Of a stretch of DNA of 64,000 bases, positions 8,980 through 18,487 are shown piece after piece. The notes beneath the pieces were generated by a model, which did not search any database, had not been told where the DNA came from, and was given only the letters and a program-made list of their open reading frames with translations. The DNA comes from DATARH01 sp035550515 (GTDB taxonomy: Bacteria > Pseudomonadota > Alphaproteobacteria > ATCC43930 > CGMCC-115725), in assembly GCA_035550515.1 (NCBI GenBank), contig DASZOZ010000039.1, positions 1 through 64,000 on the forward strand. The letters run 5' to 3'. Numbering within the stretch: the stretch's first letter is position 1; every line of letters starts with the position of its first letter. The position numbers were made by a program, and so were the translations under genes.

Positions 8980-9495
8980 ATGAACCGCATCGTCTTCGCT
9001 TCGCTTTTTGCCTTGTATCCGCTAGCGGCTATCGCTCAAAGCGCAGACGAGTTTGAGGATGCAAAATGGGGAGCTACAGAACAAGCAGTCCAAGCTGCAT
9101 TCAAGGGCACTCTCACTCACTATTCCTCTGGCGCGATCAATGGGAAAACCTATCCCCACTTCGGAATACCGAAATACGATATGGAGAGCTGCGATCTGTA
9201 CGTAGATTTTAAGTTCAGCAATAACAGGTTGGTCAAAGTTGATTTAAGTCTCAATCATCCGGATGCCGCGGACGCGGCAGATTGTCCAACAAAAATTGCC
9301 AAAATGCTTACAGGTAAATTTGGATTGCCTAAAACGGTCGAGCCATTCAATCCCGGATTTTCTCAGGGTCAAAAAAGGGTTTGGTTGGCCGGGAATACTA
9401 AAATTACTCAAGTAGATTCCTTTCTTTCTGCGTTAAATCGGACCCTACTAACTCTGAGTTACGAATCCGCAAGCCCGGACGCAGGGAAATTTTGA
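8980..9495 (+). CDS. Small secreted protein, unknown function
   Basis: A 171-aa protein with a clear Sec signal peptide (MNRIVFASLFALYPLAAIA, cleavage probably after AIA). The mature part is a single small domain with two Cys (SCDLY and DCPTKI) that could form a disulfide in the periplasm. The start has a good AGGAAGAGG site. The coding sequence is visibly more A/T-rich than its neighbours, with Asn, Lys and Ser codons, suggesting recent transfer. No family name can be given. Confidence 0.75.
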   Translation: MNRIVFASLFALYPLAAIAQSADEFEDAKWGATEQAVQAAFKGTLTHYSSGAINGKTYPHFGIPKYDMESCDLYVDFKFSNNRLVKVDLSLNHPDAADAADCPTKIAKMLTGKFGLPKTVEPFNPGFSQGQKRVWLAGNTKITQVDSFLSALNRTLLTLSYESASPDAGKF

Positions 9496-9757
9496 TCGTT
9501 CCCTTGGCGATGACCACCAACCTTTATGCGTTTTTCGCCCGTCGGGTCTCATCGCGCCGAAGGTCGCCTGACGTAGCGAAACCGGGCGCGCTCGCGACCG
9601 GCATGCATGCCCTTGAGCAGCCCCTCCCGCGTGGTCCCCTGCACAGTGTTGCCGCGGCTAGCGGCTCGAGCTGACTGACGGAGAGGGGGAGGGTGCGCCG
9701 TTTCGTCTATCATTGCCGCGACAAAGCGAAAATGTTCGCTTTACCGTGTCGGGCTTT

Positions 9758-10240
9758 ATGGAGACCCTAGTGACCGTCGTTCGCAACATTGGCCCGGTCT
9801 TACTTACTGTGGGTCTACTATTGGCGGGATGCGCATCACCAACCGCGTATACGCCGGACGGCAACCAGGGCGTTATCAACCCGCTGCGCGTTCCTCTCGA
9901 ACCTGTTCTGCTGATCGGCACCTTCTCGTGCACGGCGTATACCGAAGGCGGCCTGCCTGCCATCACCTGGCGGCAGATACCGTTCCGTCAGGAGGGTGAC
10001 CGACTTACCGGCCTTTACACCTTCAAGGATCGCTTCGGTTATCAGGACTCGGTCGTCTTCAACGGTGCGATTAGGGGTGGGAGTGCCCGGGTAACGGTCA
10101 CTGCGGTACGCTCTGATGGATCATCGAATTTTACCGCGGAAATGACCGGGCGGCTGGCTTCGATGACCGGACAAATGATGTTGGGCACGTCGCAACAGGC
10201 GGTGCGCCTCTGTTCCCTCGCCTTGAAAGCCGCGCGATAG
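9758..10240 (+). CDS. Putative lipoprotein, unknown function
   Basis: About 160 aa from the ATG at 9758, chosen because it places the lipobox LLAGC directly after a short basic and hydrophobic signal (VRNIGPVLLTVGLLLAGC). The mature domain has alternating hydrophobic strands (LTGLYTFKDRFGYQDSVVFN), as in small beta-barrel lipoproteins, and ends with a Cys-containing strand. A longer start at 9713 would put 15 unneeded residues in front of the signal. No operon partner is evident. Confidence 0.65.
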   Translation: METLVTVVRNIGPVLLTVGLLLAGCASPTAYTPDGNQGVINPLRVPLEPVLLIGTFSCTAYTEGGLPAITWRQIPFRQEGDRLTGLYTFKDRFGYQDSVVFNGAIRGGSARVTVTAVRSDGSSNFTAEMTGRLASMTGQMMLGTSQQAVRLCSLALKAAR

Positions 10241-10345
10241 CAATCCGCAGATCGAGGGGCACCGAGACGATGTCGCCTCCCAGTCCGCTATCGGCGCTCA
10301 GCCGCAGGAACCTCGAACCTCACCGGCTGTTTTGCTCCGGAGAAC

Positions 10346-10600
10346 ATGAGCGTACGGGTATTCATGTTTGACGAAATACTGATTCACGCGAGTTCCAACG
10401 GCGATCGCTGGTACCTCGCTCGGGACAGCGCCGACCCGGCGCGGTGGAAGGTGCGCCACCAGCCCAACCGTGCATCTGGCGGTCGCGCGACGATCGTGGA
10501 TATCCGCGAGTTCCTGGCGGAAGGGCAGGGCCCGCAGCATGAGGCGCTACAGCGTCACCTGCAGCAACTGGGACATGTCCCGGGCGGCGGGTACGGTTAA
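10346..10600 (+). CDS. Conserved-looking hypothetical protein
   Basis: An 84-aa soluble protein (MSVRVFMFDEILIHASSNGD...) with a GGAG ribosome site 5 nt before ATG. The compact beta-start with WYLARD and VRHQPN, followed by a C-terminal helix, suggests a small single-domain protein. I do not recognise a function. A hairpin terminator follows 34 bp after the stop. Confidence 0.6.
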   Translation: MSVRVFMFDEILIHASSNGDRWYLARDSADPARWKVRHQPNRASGGRATIVDIREFLAEGQGPQHEALQRHLQQLGHVPGGGYG

Positions 10601-10633
10601 GTCTGTGCCGTATCCGGAAGGTCCTTTGATTAG

Positions 10634-10662
10634 GGCCGATTTTTGAGAACGATCGGCCTTTC
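10634..10662. terminator. Intergenic hairpin between convergent genes
   Basis: GGCCGAT (10634-10640) and ATCGGCC (10652-10658) form a perfect 7-bp stem with an 11-nt loop, followed by TTTCC. It lies between two converging genes (stops at 10600 and 10691) and could end transcription from the plus strand. Confidence 0.5.
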
Positions 10663-10690
10663 CGAACGGTAGCTTGGGTGCACGGCGGAA

Positions 10691-12934
10691 TCACTGGACC
10701 TCGCCGCCGCCTTGGCAACCGACTTTGTGCGCTCTTGCGGTTTTGATCGATGGCGTTGTGGCTTCCCTTTCTGCTCGTGAATGCCGGGCGGCTGTCTCGT
10801 GCGCAGCTGATGCACCATCGGCCTGATTCTGCAGCGCGCCGGTAATCATCATCGGCGTCGGGTCGCGCCCTGCGATGCCATGCTTGTCAAAGGCAATCTT
10901 CACCAAGCGGTTAAAGGCCCGACCTACCGCGAGATGCTTACCCGGCAACGTGCGGATGCGCACGAGCAGCACCACGGCGTGTTCGTCCAGACTGTCAACA
11001 CCCTGGTAATTGAACGGATCGAGCACAAAAGGCGCCACTTCCTCATTGGTCATTAGCTCTTCGCTGGCACCTCGCAGGATTTCGACCACGCGATCGATAT
11101 CCTCGCCATAGGAAATGCTGATGCGGGCGACGGCGTAGGCGAAATCCTTGGTCAGGTTCTTGATCGAGGTGACTTCGCTGAACGGCACCGTATGCACGAT
11201 GCCGGCCAGGTCGCGCAGCCGGATGGTTCGGATCGAGATCGCCTCAACCGTCCCTTTGTGATCCTTGCCGACGTCGACGATATCACCAACGGCGATCTGA
11301 TCTTCGATCAGGATAAAGAGACCGGTGATGATGTCCTTGACGAGCGCCTGGCTCCCAAAGCCGACTGCCAGCCCGACAACGCCGGCACCGGCGAGCAACG
11401 GCGCGATGTTGAGGCCGATCTCCGACAGCACGATGAGGCTTACCATCACCACGATGACACATAGCATCGTCGTACGCAATAGCGGCAGCAGGGTGCGCTG
11501 ACGGGTGCGGCTCGACGGCGCCAACTTCGCCAGATGACGCTCGATCGCGGCCGAAAGAACCTCCCATGCCGCGAGCGCAACGGCGATCACCGCCGCGACC
11601 GATAATACGACCCCGGTTGCTCGCCGACCGAGATCGGTTTCGAACCAGGCAAACGACCCGATATCCCATGCCTCCAACACCAGGAGCAGAGCCCCGAGGT
11701 ACACGACGCCTCGGATCAGGCCGGTTAGGACCGGCAGGTAACGGTTCGCTCGCTGCTCAAGCGTGGGGAAACGGCTGTTCAGATCAGGCGCGATCGCAAA
11801 ACCGCGCGCGGTGGCGCGCTCGGCAAAACCGAGCAGCAGCCGTGCACCAATGGTGGCGACGAGGGTGAGGACGGTCGCCCGCAACAGATATCCGAACCCG
11901 CCGGTGATGTGCAGCACATAGACGGCGAAGATGCCGAGGACGTAGACGATCGCCAGGATATGCCAGCTCTCGGAGAGGCGAAGCCGCATACGACGCCAGC
12001 TCGCGGACCGCCCCTTATCCGGCAGCTCGGCAGGGCCGGCGATCCACTCGCCCACCGATGCTCGGTTTTGCAGGACAAAGACGATCGCGAGAATAGCCAG
12101 CACCAGGGCGACCGCCTTGAGCGCCAGAGCATAGATGCCGCCCGGTATGCCAAGCCACCACGCGCCTTCGCCAAAGGCGAAGCCGAAAACACCCCAGCAG
12201 GTGAACCGTTTGATCCAGATATACAGATAGTTGCGGGTTTCTTCGGTAAGCGGCAGACCGAAGCCGGCATCACTGGCTAGCAGCAGCGATTTTGCCACAG
12301 CCAAGATAAGCCGCGTGAGCACTGTCGCGTGCACCACCAGAGCGAGTGAGGTCCGGCTCACTGAGGCGGCCGGCAGGGTAAATGGCAACACCGCGTAGGC
12401 GACCGCGGCAAAAGCGATGATCGGCAACGCGTCGATCACGAGGTCGAGCGCCGCCAAAAGCAGACGGGTGGCACGCCCGCCGGCGGGCGGTGCGCGCGGC
12501 AACCGGCGAACCAGGAAGTGGCGCACCAGCCATTCGACGACACTGGCGCAACCAAAGACAATGACGATTGCTAACGCGATTCCCAGCCAATGCTTACGGG
12601 CGGCGGCGTCCTCGACCTGCATTCGCCCCCAGACGATGATGCGCGGGACATCGACGACGACAGACGCACCCTCGAGGATTTCGCTGTTCAGCTGATCGAG
12701 ACGCTGGGACACCCAACCGGCCGGCGACGCGTTCGGCTGCGATGCCGCGGCGGCATGCCGCGCCTCGATCATGGTCTGCAATTGTCGGATAAACTGTGTG
12801 CGCGCCTTGTCGTCTTGCAACGTGTCGACCAGCTGCTGCAATTCATCGGCCGACGGAGTTGCGGGCGCGGACGCCTCGGCCCAGGCCGGGGCCGTAAGCA
12901 GCAGTAGAAGGGGCAGCACCAGAATCGCGTACAT
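10691..12934 (-). CDS. Large MscS-family mechanosensitive channel
   Basis: A 747-aa inner-membrane protein. An N-terminal signal peptide (ends PAWAEA) is followed by a roughly 90-residue periplasmic helical region, then around ten hydrophobic segments and the MscS core. The pore helix is Gly/Ala-rich (LLAGAGVVGLAVGFGSQALV), followed by the cytoplasmic beta domain (VGDIVDV..KGTVEAISIRT) and alpha/beta vestibule (VARISISYGEDIDRVVEIL). The last 50 residues are basic and probably disordered. It resembles the YbiO/MscM-like long channels that release osmolytes under hypo-osmotic tension. No clear ribosome site precedes the ATG. Confidence 0.9.
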   Translation of the reverse strand: MYAILVLPLLLLLTAPAWAEASAPATPSADELQQLVDTLQDDKARTQFIRQLQTMIEARHAAAASQPNASPAGWVSQRLDQLNSEILEGASVVVDVPRIIVWGRMQVEDAAARKHWLGIALAIVIVFGCASVVEWLVRHFLVRRLPRAPPAGGRATRLLLAALDLVIDALPIIAFAAVAYAVLPFTLPAASVSRTSLALVVHATVLTRLILAVAKSLLLASDAGFGLPLTEETRNYLYIWIKRFTCWGVFGFAFGEGAWWLGIPGGIYALALKAVALVLAILAIVFVLQNRASVGEWIAGPAELPDKGRSASWRRMRLRLSESWHILAIVYVLGIFAVYVLHITGGFGYLLRATVLTLVATIGARLLLGFAERATARGFAIAPDLNSRFPTLEQRANRYLPVLTGLIRGVVYLGALLLVLEAWDIGSFAWFETDLGRRATGVVLSVAAVIAVALAAWEVLSAAIERHLAKLAPSSRTRQRTLLPLLRTTMLCVIVVMVSLIVLSEIGLNIAPLLAGAGVVGLAVGFGSQALVKDIITGLFILIEDQIAVGDIVDVGKDHKGTVEAISIRTIRLRDLAGIVHTVPFSEVTSIKNLTKDFAYAVARISISYGEDIDRVVEILRGASEELMTNEEVAPFVLDPFNYQGVDSLDEHAVVLLVRIRTLPGKHLAVGRAFNRLVKIAFDKHGIAGRDPTPMMITGALQNQADGASAAHETAARHSRAEREATTPSIKTARAHKVGCQGGGEVQ

Positions 12935-13409
12935 CGCACCGAGAACAACGTTTCTGTTGGCTATATCGACCTCACGCTAATGCCGTTTTTTCTCGGTCCT
13001 TGTCGTACAGAAACAAGCGCAATTTCGCCGCAACTGAAAGCGGATGAGGTGGGGATCCCTTCCTCGTCCGGAATGGCTCCCCTTGTTGGAAGCTTTTAGA
13101 ACCTTTTGCAAGGGGACGACCGCTGAGTTTGCAGGATTTTAGAGGAGTGGCCCGTTGCGTGCGGGGATGACCTACGCGCGGGGCTACCGCAAAATTCCTC
13201 TGCTGGACTATGGTCTGCACCGCGTCTTGCCGCCTAACGGCTTGAGTGACTGCTTTCGGCTCGGTAGCTGCCGTTGCCACTCAGGCGACTTGACGGCGAG
13301 AATTGCCCCAAACGGCCCCTCTCACCCAGCGCTGCGATCATGAAGAAACTTGTGCGAGGCCCTCCGCGTCGAGGCTACATTAAGCAATGTGAACTGATTG
13401 AAGGGGCCG
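12935..13409. other. No gene recognised
   Basis: A 475-bp gap between divergent genes. Short open frames exist on both strands, but none has a recognisable product. It should contain the promoters of the MscS gene and the histidine phosphatase. Confidence 0.4.
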
Positions 13410-14072
13410 ATGGTGTTCCACGTCGTTTACCTTGTGCGCCACGGCGAAACTGAATGGAACTCGGTGCGCCGCTATCAGGGCTGGGGTGACGCCCCGTTGA
13501 CGGAGCGCGGGCTGGCGCAAGCCAAAGCGGTTGGTCGTGTACTTGCGGAAATTTCAGCAGCCGCGACCGCGCAGATCATCTCAAGCCCGCTCGGTCGCGC
13601 TCGGCGCACCGCGGAAATCATCGGGAGCGCGCTGGGCAATCGGGCACCGATATTATTCGATGAGCGGCTCAAGGAAATTTCCATCGGGGTCTGGGATGGG
13701 CTCCATCGCGATGAAATCGAGGCGATCGAACCCGGCATCTTCGACCGTTATGGTTATGGGGAATGGTATTTTCGGTGTCCCGGAGGCGAGACTTACGCCG
13801 GCTTTGCGGCAAGGAGAGGCAGTTGGCTTAATGAGGAATTCAGTGGCGCGCGGATCGTCATCACGCACGGTATTGTCACCCGCGTCTTGCGCGGCCTCTA
13901 TGCCGGCTTGCCGCGTGCGACCGCCCTTCGCTTGCCGGTGCCGCAGGGGGTGATCTGGCGCCTCGCTGGGGGGCCAAATCGAGGAGATCACAACCCCAGG
14001 TCACGTAAATCGTCAGTGCACAGCGGCAGCAAATTGAGCCGGCGACGGGCGACCAGGGACTGCCGGGCATAA
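13410..14072 (+). CDS. Histidine phosphatase (phosphoglycerate-mutase-like), 3' frameshift likely
   Basis: About 220 aa as read. Residues 7-14 are YLVRHGET, the phospho-histidine motif (catalytic His11), and a second catalytic His sits in IVITHGI. An acidic proton donor is expected in the RLKEISIGVWDG region. The ATG at 13410 has AAGGGG just upstream. Near the end the frame reads GVIWRLAGGPNRG; removing one G from the six-G run at about 13970-13975 gives GVIWRLAGGQIEEI, the normal family ending, and a stop at about 14038. The deposited frame therefore probably carries a +1 indel altering the last 30 residues. The substrate cannot be told from sequence. Confidence 0.85.
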   Translation: MVFHVVYLVRHGETEWNSVRRYQGWGDAPLTERGLAQAKAVGRVLAEISAAATAQIISSPLGRARRTAEIIGSALGNRAPILFDERLKEISIGVWDGLHRDEIEAIEPGIFDRYGYGEWYFRCPGGETYAGFAARRGSWLNEEFSGARIVITHGIVTRVLRGLYAGLPRATALRLPVPQGVIWRLAGGPNRGDHNPRSRKSSVHSGSKLSRRRATRDCRA

Positions 14073-14235
14073 TCGGCGGTGGCATCAATTAACGGCGCAT
14101 CCTGCTGGTTCAGCCTTGCCCCGCCGGGTGGCGGCTAACTTAGCGGTTCAGCCTAAGCGGCCGGGACGCGTGCTCGCGCCCCCGTTGCGGTTACTGGGAG
14201 ACGATACGACAGAAGGCAGACACCATTGATCAAAC

Positions 14236-17154
14236 TTACGGCACCCCTCCTTCGATAAGGCGGAAAGCTGCCTGTTCGGCGGTGAGCGGCACGTTGTAGG
14301 CGATGACCGGCCGCGTCAGCCCCTTCAATGCAAGAGGACCGATTTCGTCCAATGCGAAATTGCTCTCCAGACCGGCGGCGACGCGCTGAGAGAGCAAAAC
14401 CTGTCGATCCTTTGCCTCGGCGCAAAGTCGCGCGGCGACGTTGCAAACCGTACCGATGGCGGTGTAGCCGGACCGCTCGGAAAATCCTATTTGCCCGAGC
14501 GTTGCGTAACCCTGCGCAATTCCGGCGCCGAAGCCCAAATCGCGACCACGCTTCCGCCAGTCGTCGATCAGCGCGCCGGCCGCCTCCCGCATCGCCATTG
14601 CCATCTTGACCGCGCGCTCCGCCGGGTCGGGGATCGGCACTGGGTCGTTGAAAAACACCATGATCCCGTCGCCGGAGAATTGGTCGAGCGTCCCCTCGAA
14701 CTGGCTCACTAGCGGGCCCAGTGCGCCGTGATACTGTCGAAGAAAATCGAGCACCTCCTCCGGCTCGGCCGTTTCGGTGAAAGCGGTATAGCCACGGAGG
14801 TCGCAGAACACGACGACGATCTCGCGGCGGTGGCTTTCGAGGAACTTTTCATCGCCCTGCGAGACAATCAGTTCGGCGAGTTGCGGAGCGAGAAACCGCT
14901 TCAGCCGGCCGACCCGCCCCAGTTCCTCGACTTGGTCCGCGACACGGGCTTCGAGGCCGCGATTGAGCTCAGCGATTTCGTCGGTGCGCTGGCGCAGCTC
15001 ACCCAATAGCCGCGCATTATCCATCGCGATCACCGCTTGATCCGCGAAGGTGCGAATGAGCTCAACCTGTCGATTGACGAAAGGTTCAACGCGTGTACGC
15101 GCCAACGACAGCACCCCGATTGGCTCGCCCTCGCGCAAGAGCGGTACGCCGAGAAACGTGCGCAGCCGGCCAATCGTCACAATCTCTGGCACTTGGTGCT
15201 CCGGGTCATTCGCCAAGTCGGGAACATGAATGACGCGGCATTCAAGCAAAGTCCTCCCCGTAACTGTTCCGCGGCCGGCCGTGAAGGACAATCGGCGAGC
15301 GTACTCGTCCCATGCAGGATCGAGCGCCCTCAGGGCGACATAGCGATATGCATCGCCGTCCCGAATCGCGAGGCCTGCGATATCGGTTGCGCATAAGCGG
15401 GCTGCGGTCTCGACGATACTGTCGAAGACGGGCGATAGGTCTCCGGGCGAGGAGTTAATGACCCGGAGCACCTCGGCGCTGCCGGTTTGCTGTTCCAGCG
15501 CCTCTTGCGTCTCGGTGAGGAGCCGCGCGTTCTCCATTGCAATGACTGCCTGGGCCGCAAAATTTTGCAGTAACGCGATCTGTTTGTCGGTGAACGGGCG
15601 GACCTCCTTGCGGTACACGTGGATGGCGCCGAGCAACCTATCGTCCTTGCGGAGAGGCACCGCCAGGATAGAACGCACTCCCAGGATTTCGACCACGGCC
15701 CTGCGCCGGGGGCTGTCCGTCTTGTCGGCCGCTAAATTCGGGACGTGCACGACAAGTTCGCCCCGAACCAGGCGATCATGTGTCGTGTTCGGACCCGGCA
15801 GGTAGGGGCCTGTGTAATAGTCCTGGACGTATCCTTCAGGCAGCCCGCGCAGTGCAACCGCGTTGAAATGCTCGCCGTCGTACGTCGACAGGAATCCGAA
15901 ATTCCCTTCGCACAGGTGCATTGCCTTTTCGAGCATCGTGTCGAACACGCGCGCGAGGTCGCCAGGCGAGGCATTGATGACGCCAAGCACGTCGGCGGTC
16001 GCCGTTTGTTGCTCCAGGGCCTCACGCGTCTCTGTGATCAGCCGGGCGTTCTCCATCGCGATCACCGCCTGTGCCGCGAAGTTCTGCAAAAGGGCGATCT
16101 CGCGCTCGGAAAACGACCTGACCTCCTGGCGATAGATGCTGATTACCCCGAGCACGGCTTTATCGTTGGAGAGCGCGAGACTGAGGAGGGTGCGGGCGCC
16201 GCCTATTTCGACCAGGGCTCGCCGCGTCGGATCCCCGTTACGAAAGGCTGCGTCGTCCTTGATGTCCTCGATCTGGACCACACGTTCCCCGCGGACGATA
16301 CGCTCCATGGTCGTTCCAGCCCCGGGCTTTACCGGCCCCCGCTGCTTGAGCCATTCCACGATCTGAGGCTCGCCGATCGCCGATACCGGAGAGAACCGTT
16401 CCCCGTCGTAAATAATCAGGTGCCCGAATGCCGCCTCACACAGCTGCACGGCGCGTTTCAGCATAGTGTCGAATACCGGCGTTAAATTCCCCGGGGACGA
16501 ATTGATGACGCCAAGCACTTCAGCAGTAGCTGTTTGCTGTTCCAGAGCCTCCTTCGTTTCCGTGATAAGTCGAGCGTTCTCGATCGCGATGACTGCCTGC
16601 GCCGCGAAATTCTGGAGTAGGGCGATCTGCTTGTCGGTGAAGGGGCGGACTTCCTGGCGATTGCAGGAGATCACGCCGAGAAGGACCCCGTCTTTTCGCA
16701 GCGGCAGAAGCAGGTTGGTGCGGACCCCGCCGCGTTCGGCAACGACACGGGATTGGGAATCGTCTACTTGCGCCAAATCGGGAGTGTGAACCAGCGGCTC
16801 GCCGGCAAGGAGTGGGGCGAATGCCGCAGCTTCGGTAAGGCTACCTCCCTGGTGCAACCGATCGGCGAGGTCATTCGGATAACCAAGAACGGCGGCGGCT
16901 CGGAAGGCCTGATTGTCGAGAAGAAACAAGCTTCCGCAATCGGCGCCGCATAACGTATGGGCCTTGTCCAATATCGTCGCGAATACGGGTGCAACATCGC
17001 CTGGCGAGGAATTAATGACCTGCAACACCTCGGCCGTTGCGGTCTGCTGTTGGAAGGCTTCGTCACGCTCCGCCGTGCGCTCGGCAAGCTGACGTTGTAG
17101 ATCGGTTATTACCTGCTGTGGATCGCCTAATGTGCAATCTTGCGTCGAAGCCAT
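14236..17154 (-). CDS. Soluble four-GAF class III adenylate/guanylate cyclase
   Basis: A 972-aa cytoplasmic sensor. A short coiled coil (residues 12-45) precedes four GAF modules of about 170-180 residues each, separated by near-identical linkers containing EQQTATAEVL and INSSPGDL, showing tandem duplication. A second coiled coil leads to a C-terminal class III cyclase domain from about residue 770. Metal-binding Asp residues are visible in VVVFCDLRGYT and QFSGDGIMVFF. It should make cAMP or cGMP in response to ligands of the GAF domains. There is no membrane segment. It stands alone in its transcription unit; the downstream gene is convergent. Confidence 0.9.
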   Translation of the reverse strand: MASTQDCTLGDPQQVITDLQRQLAERTAERDEAFQQQTATAEVLQVINSSPGDVAPVFATILDKAHTLCGADCGSLFLLDNQAFRAAAVLGYPNDLADRLHQGGSLTEAAAFAPLLAGEPLVHTPDLAQVDDSQSRVVAERGGVRTNLLLPLRKDGVLLGVISCNRQEVRPFTDKQIALLQNFAAQAVIAIENARLITETKEALEQQTATAEVLGVINSSPGNLTPVFDTMLKRAVQLCEAAFGHLIIYDGERFSPVSAIGEPQIVEWLKQRGPVKPGAGTTMERIVRGERVVQIEDIKDDAAFRNGDPTRRALVEIGGARTLLSLALSNDKAVLGVISIYRQEVRSFSEREIALLQNFAAQAVIAMENARLITETREALEQQTATADVLGVINASPGDLARVFDTMLEKAMHLCEGNFGFLSTYDGEHFNAVALRGLPEGYVQDYYTGPYLPGPNTTHDRLVRGELVVHVPNLAADKTDSPRRRAVVEILGVRSILAVPLRKDDRLLGAIHVYRKEVRPFTDKQIALLQNFAAQAVIAMENARLLTETQEALEQQTGSAEVLRVINSSPGDLSPVFDSIVETAARLCATDIAGLAIRDGDAYRYVALRALDPAWDEYARRLSFTAGRGTVTGRTLLECRVIHVPDLANDPEHQVPEIVTIGRLRTFLGVPLLREGEPIGVLSLARTRVEPFVNRQVELIRTFADQAVIAMDNARLLGELRQRTDEIAELNRGLEARVADQVEELGRVGRLKRFLAPQLAELIVSQGDEKFLESHRREIVVVFCDLRGYTAFTETAEPEEVLDFLRQYHGALGPLVSQFEGTLDQFSGDGIMVFFNDPVPIPDPAERAVKMAMAMREAAGALIDDWRKRGRDLGFGAGIAQGYATLGQIGFSERSGYTAIGTVCNVAARLCAEAKDRQVLLSQRVAAGLESNFALDEIGPLALKGLTRPVIAYNVPLTAEQAAFRLIEGGVP

Positions 17155-17249
17155 TTGCAGACCCTCGTAGGGACCGAAGTCACGAGAGGATCATAGCTCG
17201 CTCGATTGGCGCCACCACATTTGGGCATTCCGAAGGAGCCTTGCTCGGA

Positions 17250-17606
17250 TCAGCTGAAGCAACGGGCCATGGCCCTTCGCGAGCGACCGCTGTCGGCGCG
17301 GGGGATCAGGTGGGCATGGCAGTGAAAGATGGTCTGGCCTGCCGTTTCCCCGATGTTGAAGCCTTTGACGTGGGCGTCCGAGGCCATGATATCCGACCGA
17401 ATTTTTGTGAGCAGACTCCTGATGGCGCTGTCTTCAGCCGGGACGAGATCGAAATAATCGCCGACATGCCGGCGGGGCAAGATCAGCGTATGAAGCGCCG
17501 TGACGGGGCTGGTGTCGCGGACGGCAAAGGCAAACTCATTCGCAGCAAGGACGCGGTCGGGCGCCGGCACGCAAAAAAAGGCACGCGCCGCCGGACGATC
17601 CGTCAT
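17250..17606 (-). CDS. HIT-family nucleotide hydrolase, shortened C-terminus
   Basis: About 118 aa. The histidine triad reads IFHCHAHLIPR near residue 100, preceded by HTLILPRRHV, both typical of HIT nucleotide-binding hydrolases. The ATG at 17606 was chosen because GGAGGG lies 6 nt upstream. After HLIPR, where relatives usually continue with a Gly-rich tail (RGGVRGVIP), this protein ends after about 15 unrelated residues, so the 3' end is probably frameshifted or truncated. The catalytic centre itself is present. Confidence 0.8.
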   Translation of the reverse strand: MTDRPAARAFFCVPAPDRVLAANEFAFAVRDTSPVTALHTLILPRRHVGDYFDLVPAEDSAIRSLLTKIRSDIMASDAHVKGFNIGETAGQTIFHCHAHLIPRADSGRSRRAMARCFS

Positions 17607-17732
17607 TATGACCCTCCTTCGCTTGTGCGCGGGCAATGCATCAATACGCGCTGCCCGGCCCCGTTTGCCGCAGCGAATGCCCCGTTGTGCAGCGGACCGC
17701 CAAAGACGCGGCGGCTCCCGCTCCCTCCGGAG

Positions 17733-18198
17733 TTAGAACAGCCCGGTGACGCGGCCGTCTTCGGTCAAGGTGATGCTATTTGCGGCAGGGACGCGCGGCA
17801 GCCCGGGCATCGTCATGATGTCGCCGCAGATCACAACCACGAACTCGGCGCCGGCCGAGAGCCTGACCCCGCGAACTTCGACGATATGATCCTTCGGCGC
17901 TCCCTTGAGATTCGGATCGGTCGTGAAGCTGTACTGGGTCTTCGCAATACAGATCGGAAAGTGGCCAAAGCCCTGCTTCTCCAGTTGCGTGAGCTGGTCG
18001 GATACCGACGAAGACGCATCGTTGTCGCGGGCGCCGTAGACACGCTGCGCGATCGTACGCACCTTTTCGAGGAGAGGCATCTCCGCGGGATAGAGGAATT
18101 GGAACCACCTCTTCGAGGCGGCGTTCCTCGGCGATCGGCGCCAAGAGCTTGCCTTCTCGCGCGAAGGCAAACGGGTCGCGCATGCTCATGTCGGTCAT
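17733..18198 (-). pseudogene. fhs: Formate-tetrahydrofolate ligase remnant with large internal deletion
   Basis: The 3' part encodes about the last 120 residues of formyl-THF synthetase: FQFLYPAEMPLLEKVRTIAQ, GFGHFPICIAKTQYSF, GAPKDHIVEVR and GDIMTMPGLPR, ending GRVTGLF. The 5' end, after a good AAGGAAG site and ATG at 18198, encodes DPFAFAREGKLLAPIAEE, like the enzyme's N-terminus, but in a different frame. Roughly 400 middle residues, including the ATP-binding site, are missing, so the product is non-functional. It lies at the left edge of the fluoride-riboswitch region. Confidence 0.85.
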
Positions 18199-18285
18199 GG
18201 CTTCCTTCCTTCTCCGTGTGAGACCGTGCCAAGGCACAGGCGGGCCGCGTCCAGTCGGGGCCGAGGCAACTGTGCGAGGCGAAAA

Positions 18286-18296
18286 GGGGGGGGGGG
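18286..18296. repeat. Run of eleven G
   Basis: A G11 homopolymer lies about 90 bp upstream of the fhs remnant and 110 bp upstream of the first fluoride riboswitch. Such tracts slip readily and are also prone to sequencing error. Confidence 0.9.
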
Positions 18297-18405
18297 CGAT
18301 CTGCGGCAACTGTTGCTATGGCCCTTCGCTATCCAAGGCTGACATTTCAGAACGAGGCCGTACCCGGCGCTTGAAGCAATGCGCCAGACTGCTATATGTG
18401 CCGCT

Positions 18406-18480
18406 ACGGCGGTGGGGTTCGCCTTAAAAGTCCAACCGGACCAATGACTCCTACAGCAACGACCGGCTTTGCCGGAGGAG
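18406..18480 (+). promoter_or_regulatory. Fluoride riboswitch 1 (variant) with SD-sequestering hairpin
   Basis: Aptamer about 18406-18454: stem GGCG (18408-18411) with CGCC (18420-18423) around loop GTGGGGTT, then GTCC/GGAC as the second stem, then AATGACTCCTAC. It departs from the other copies in lacking AACCGCC at the usual place. Downstream, CTCCT (18448-18452) can pair with AGGAG (18476-18480) and CCGGC with GCCGG, one helix with a 10-nt bulge that buries the GGAGGAG ribosome site of the next gene (GTG at 18488). This suggests translational ON control. Confidence 0.75.
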
Positions 18481-18487
18481 CGTTTGC

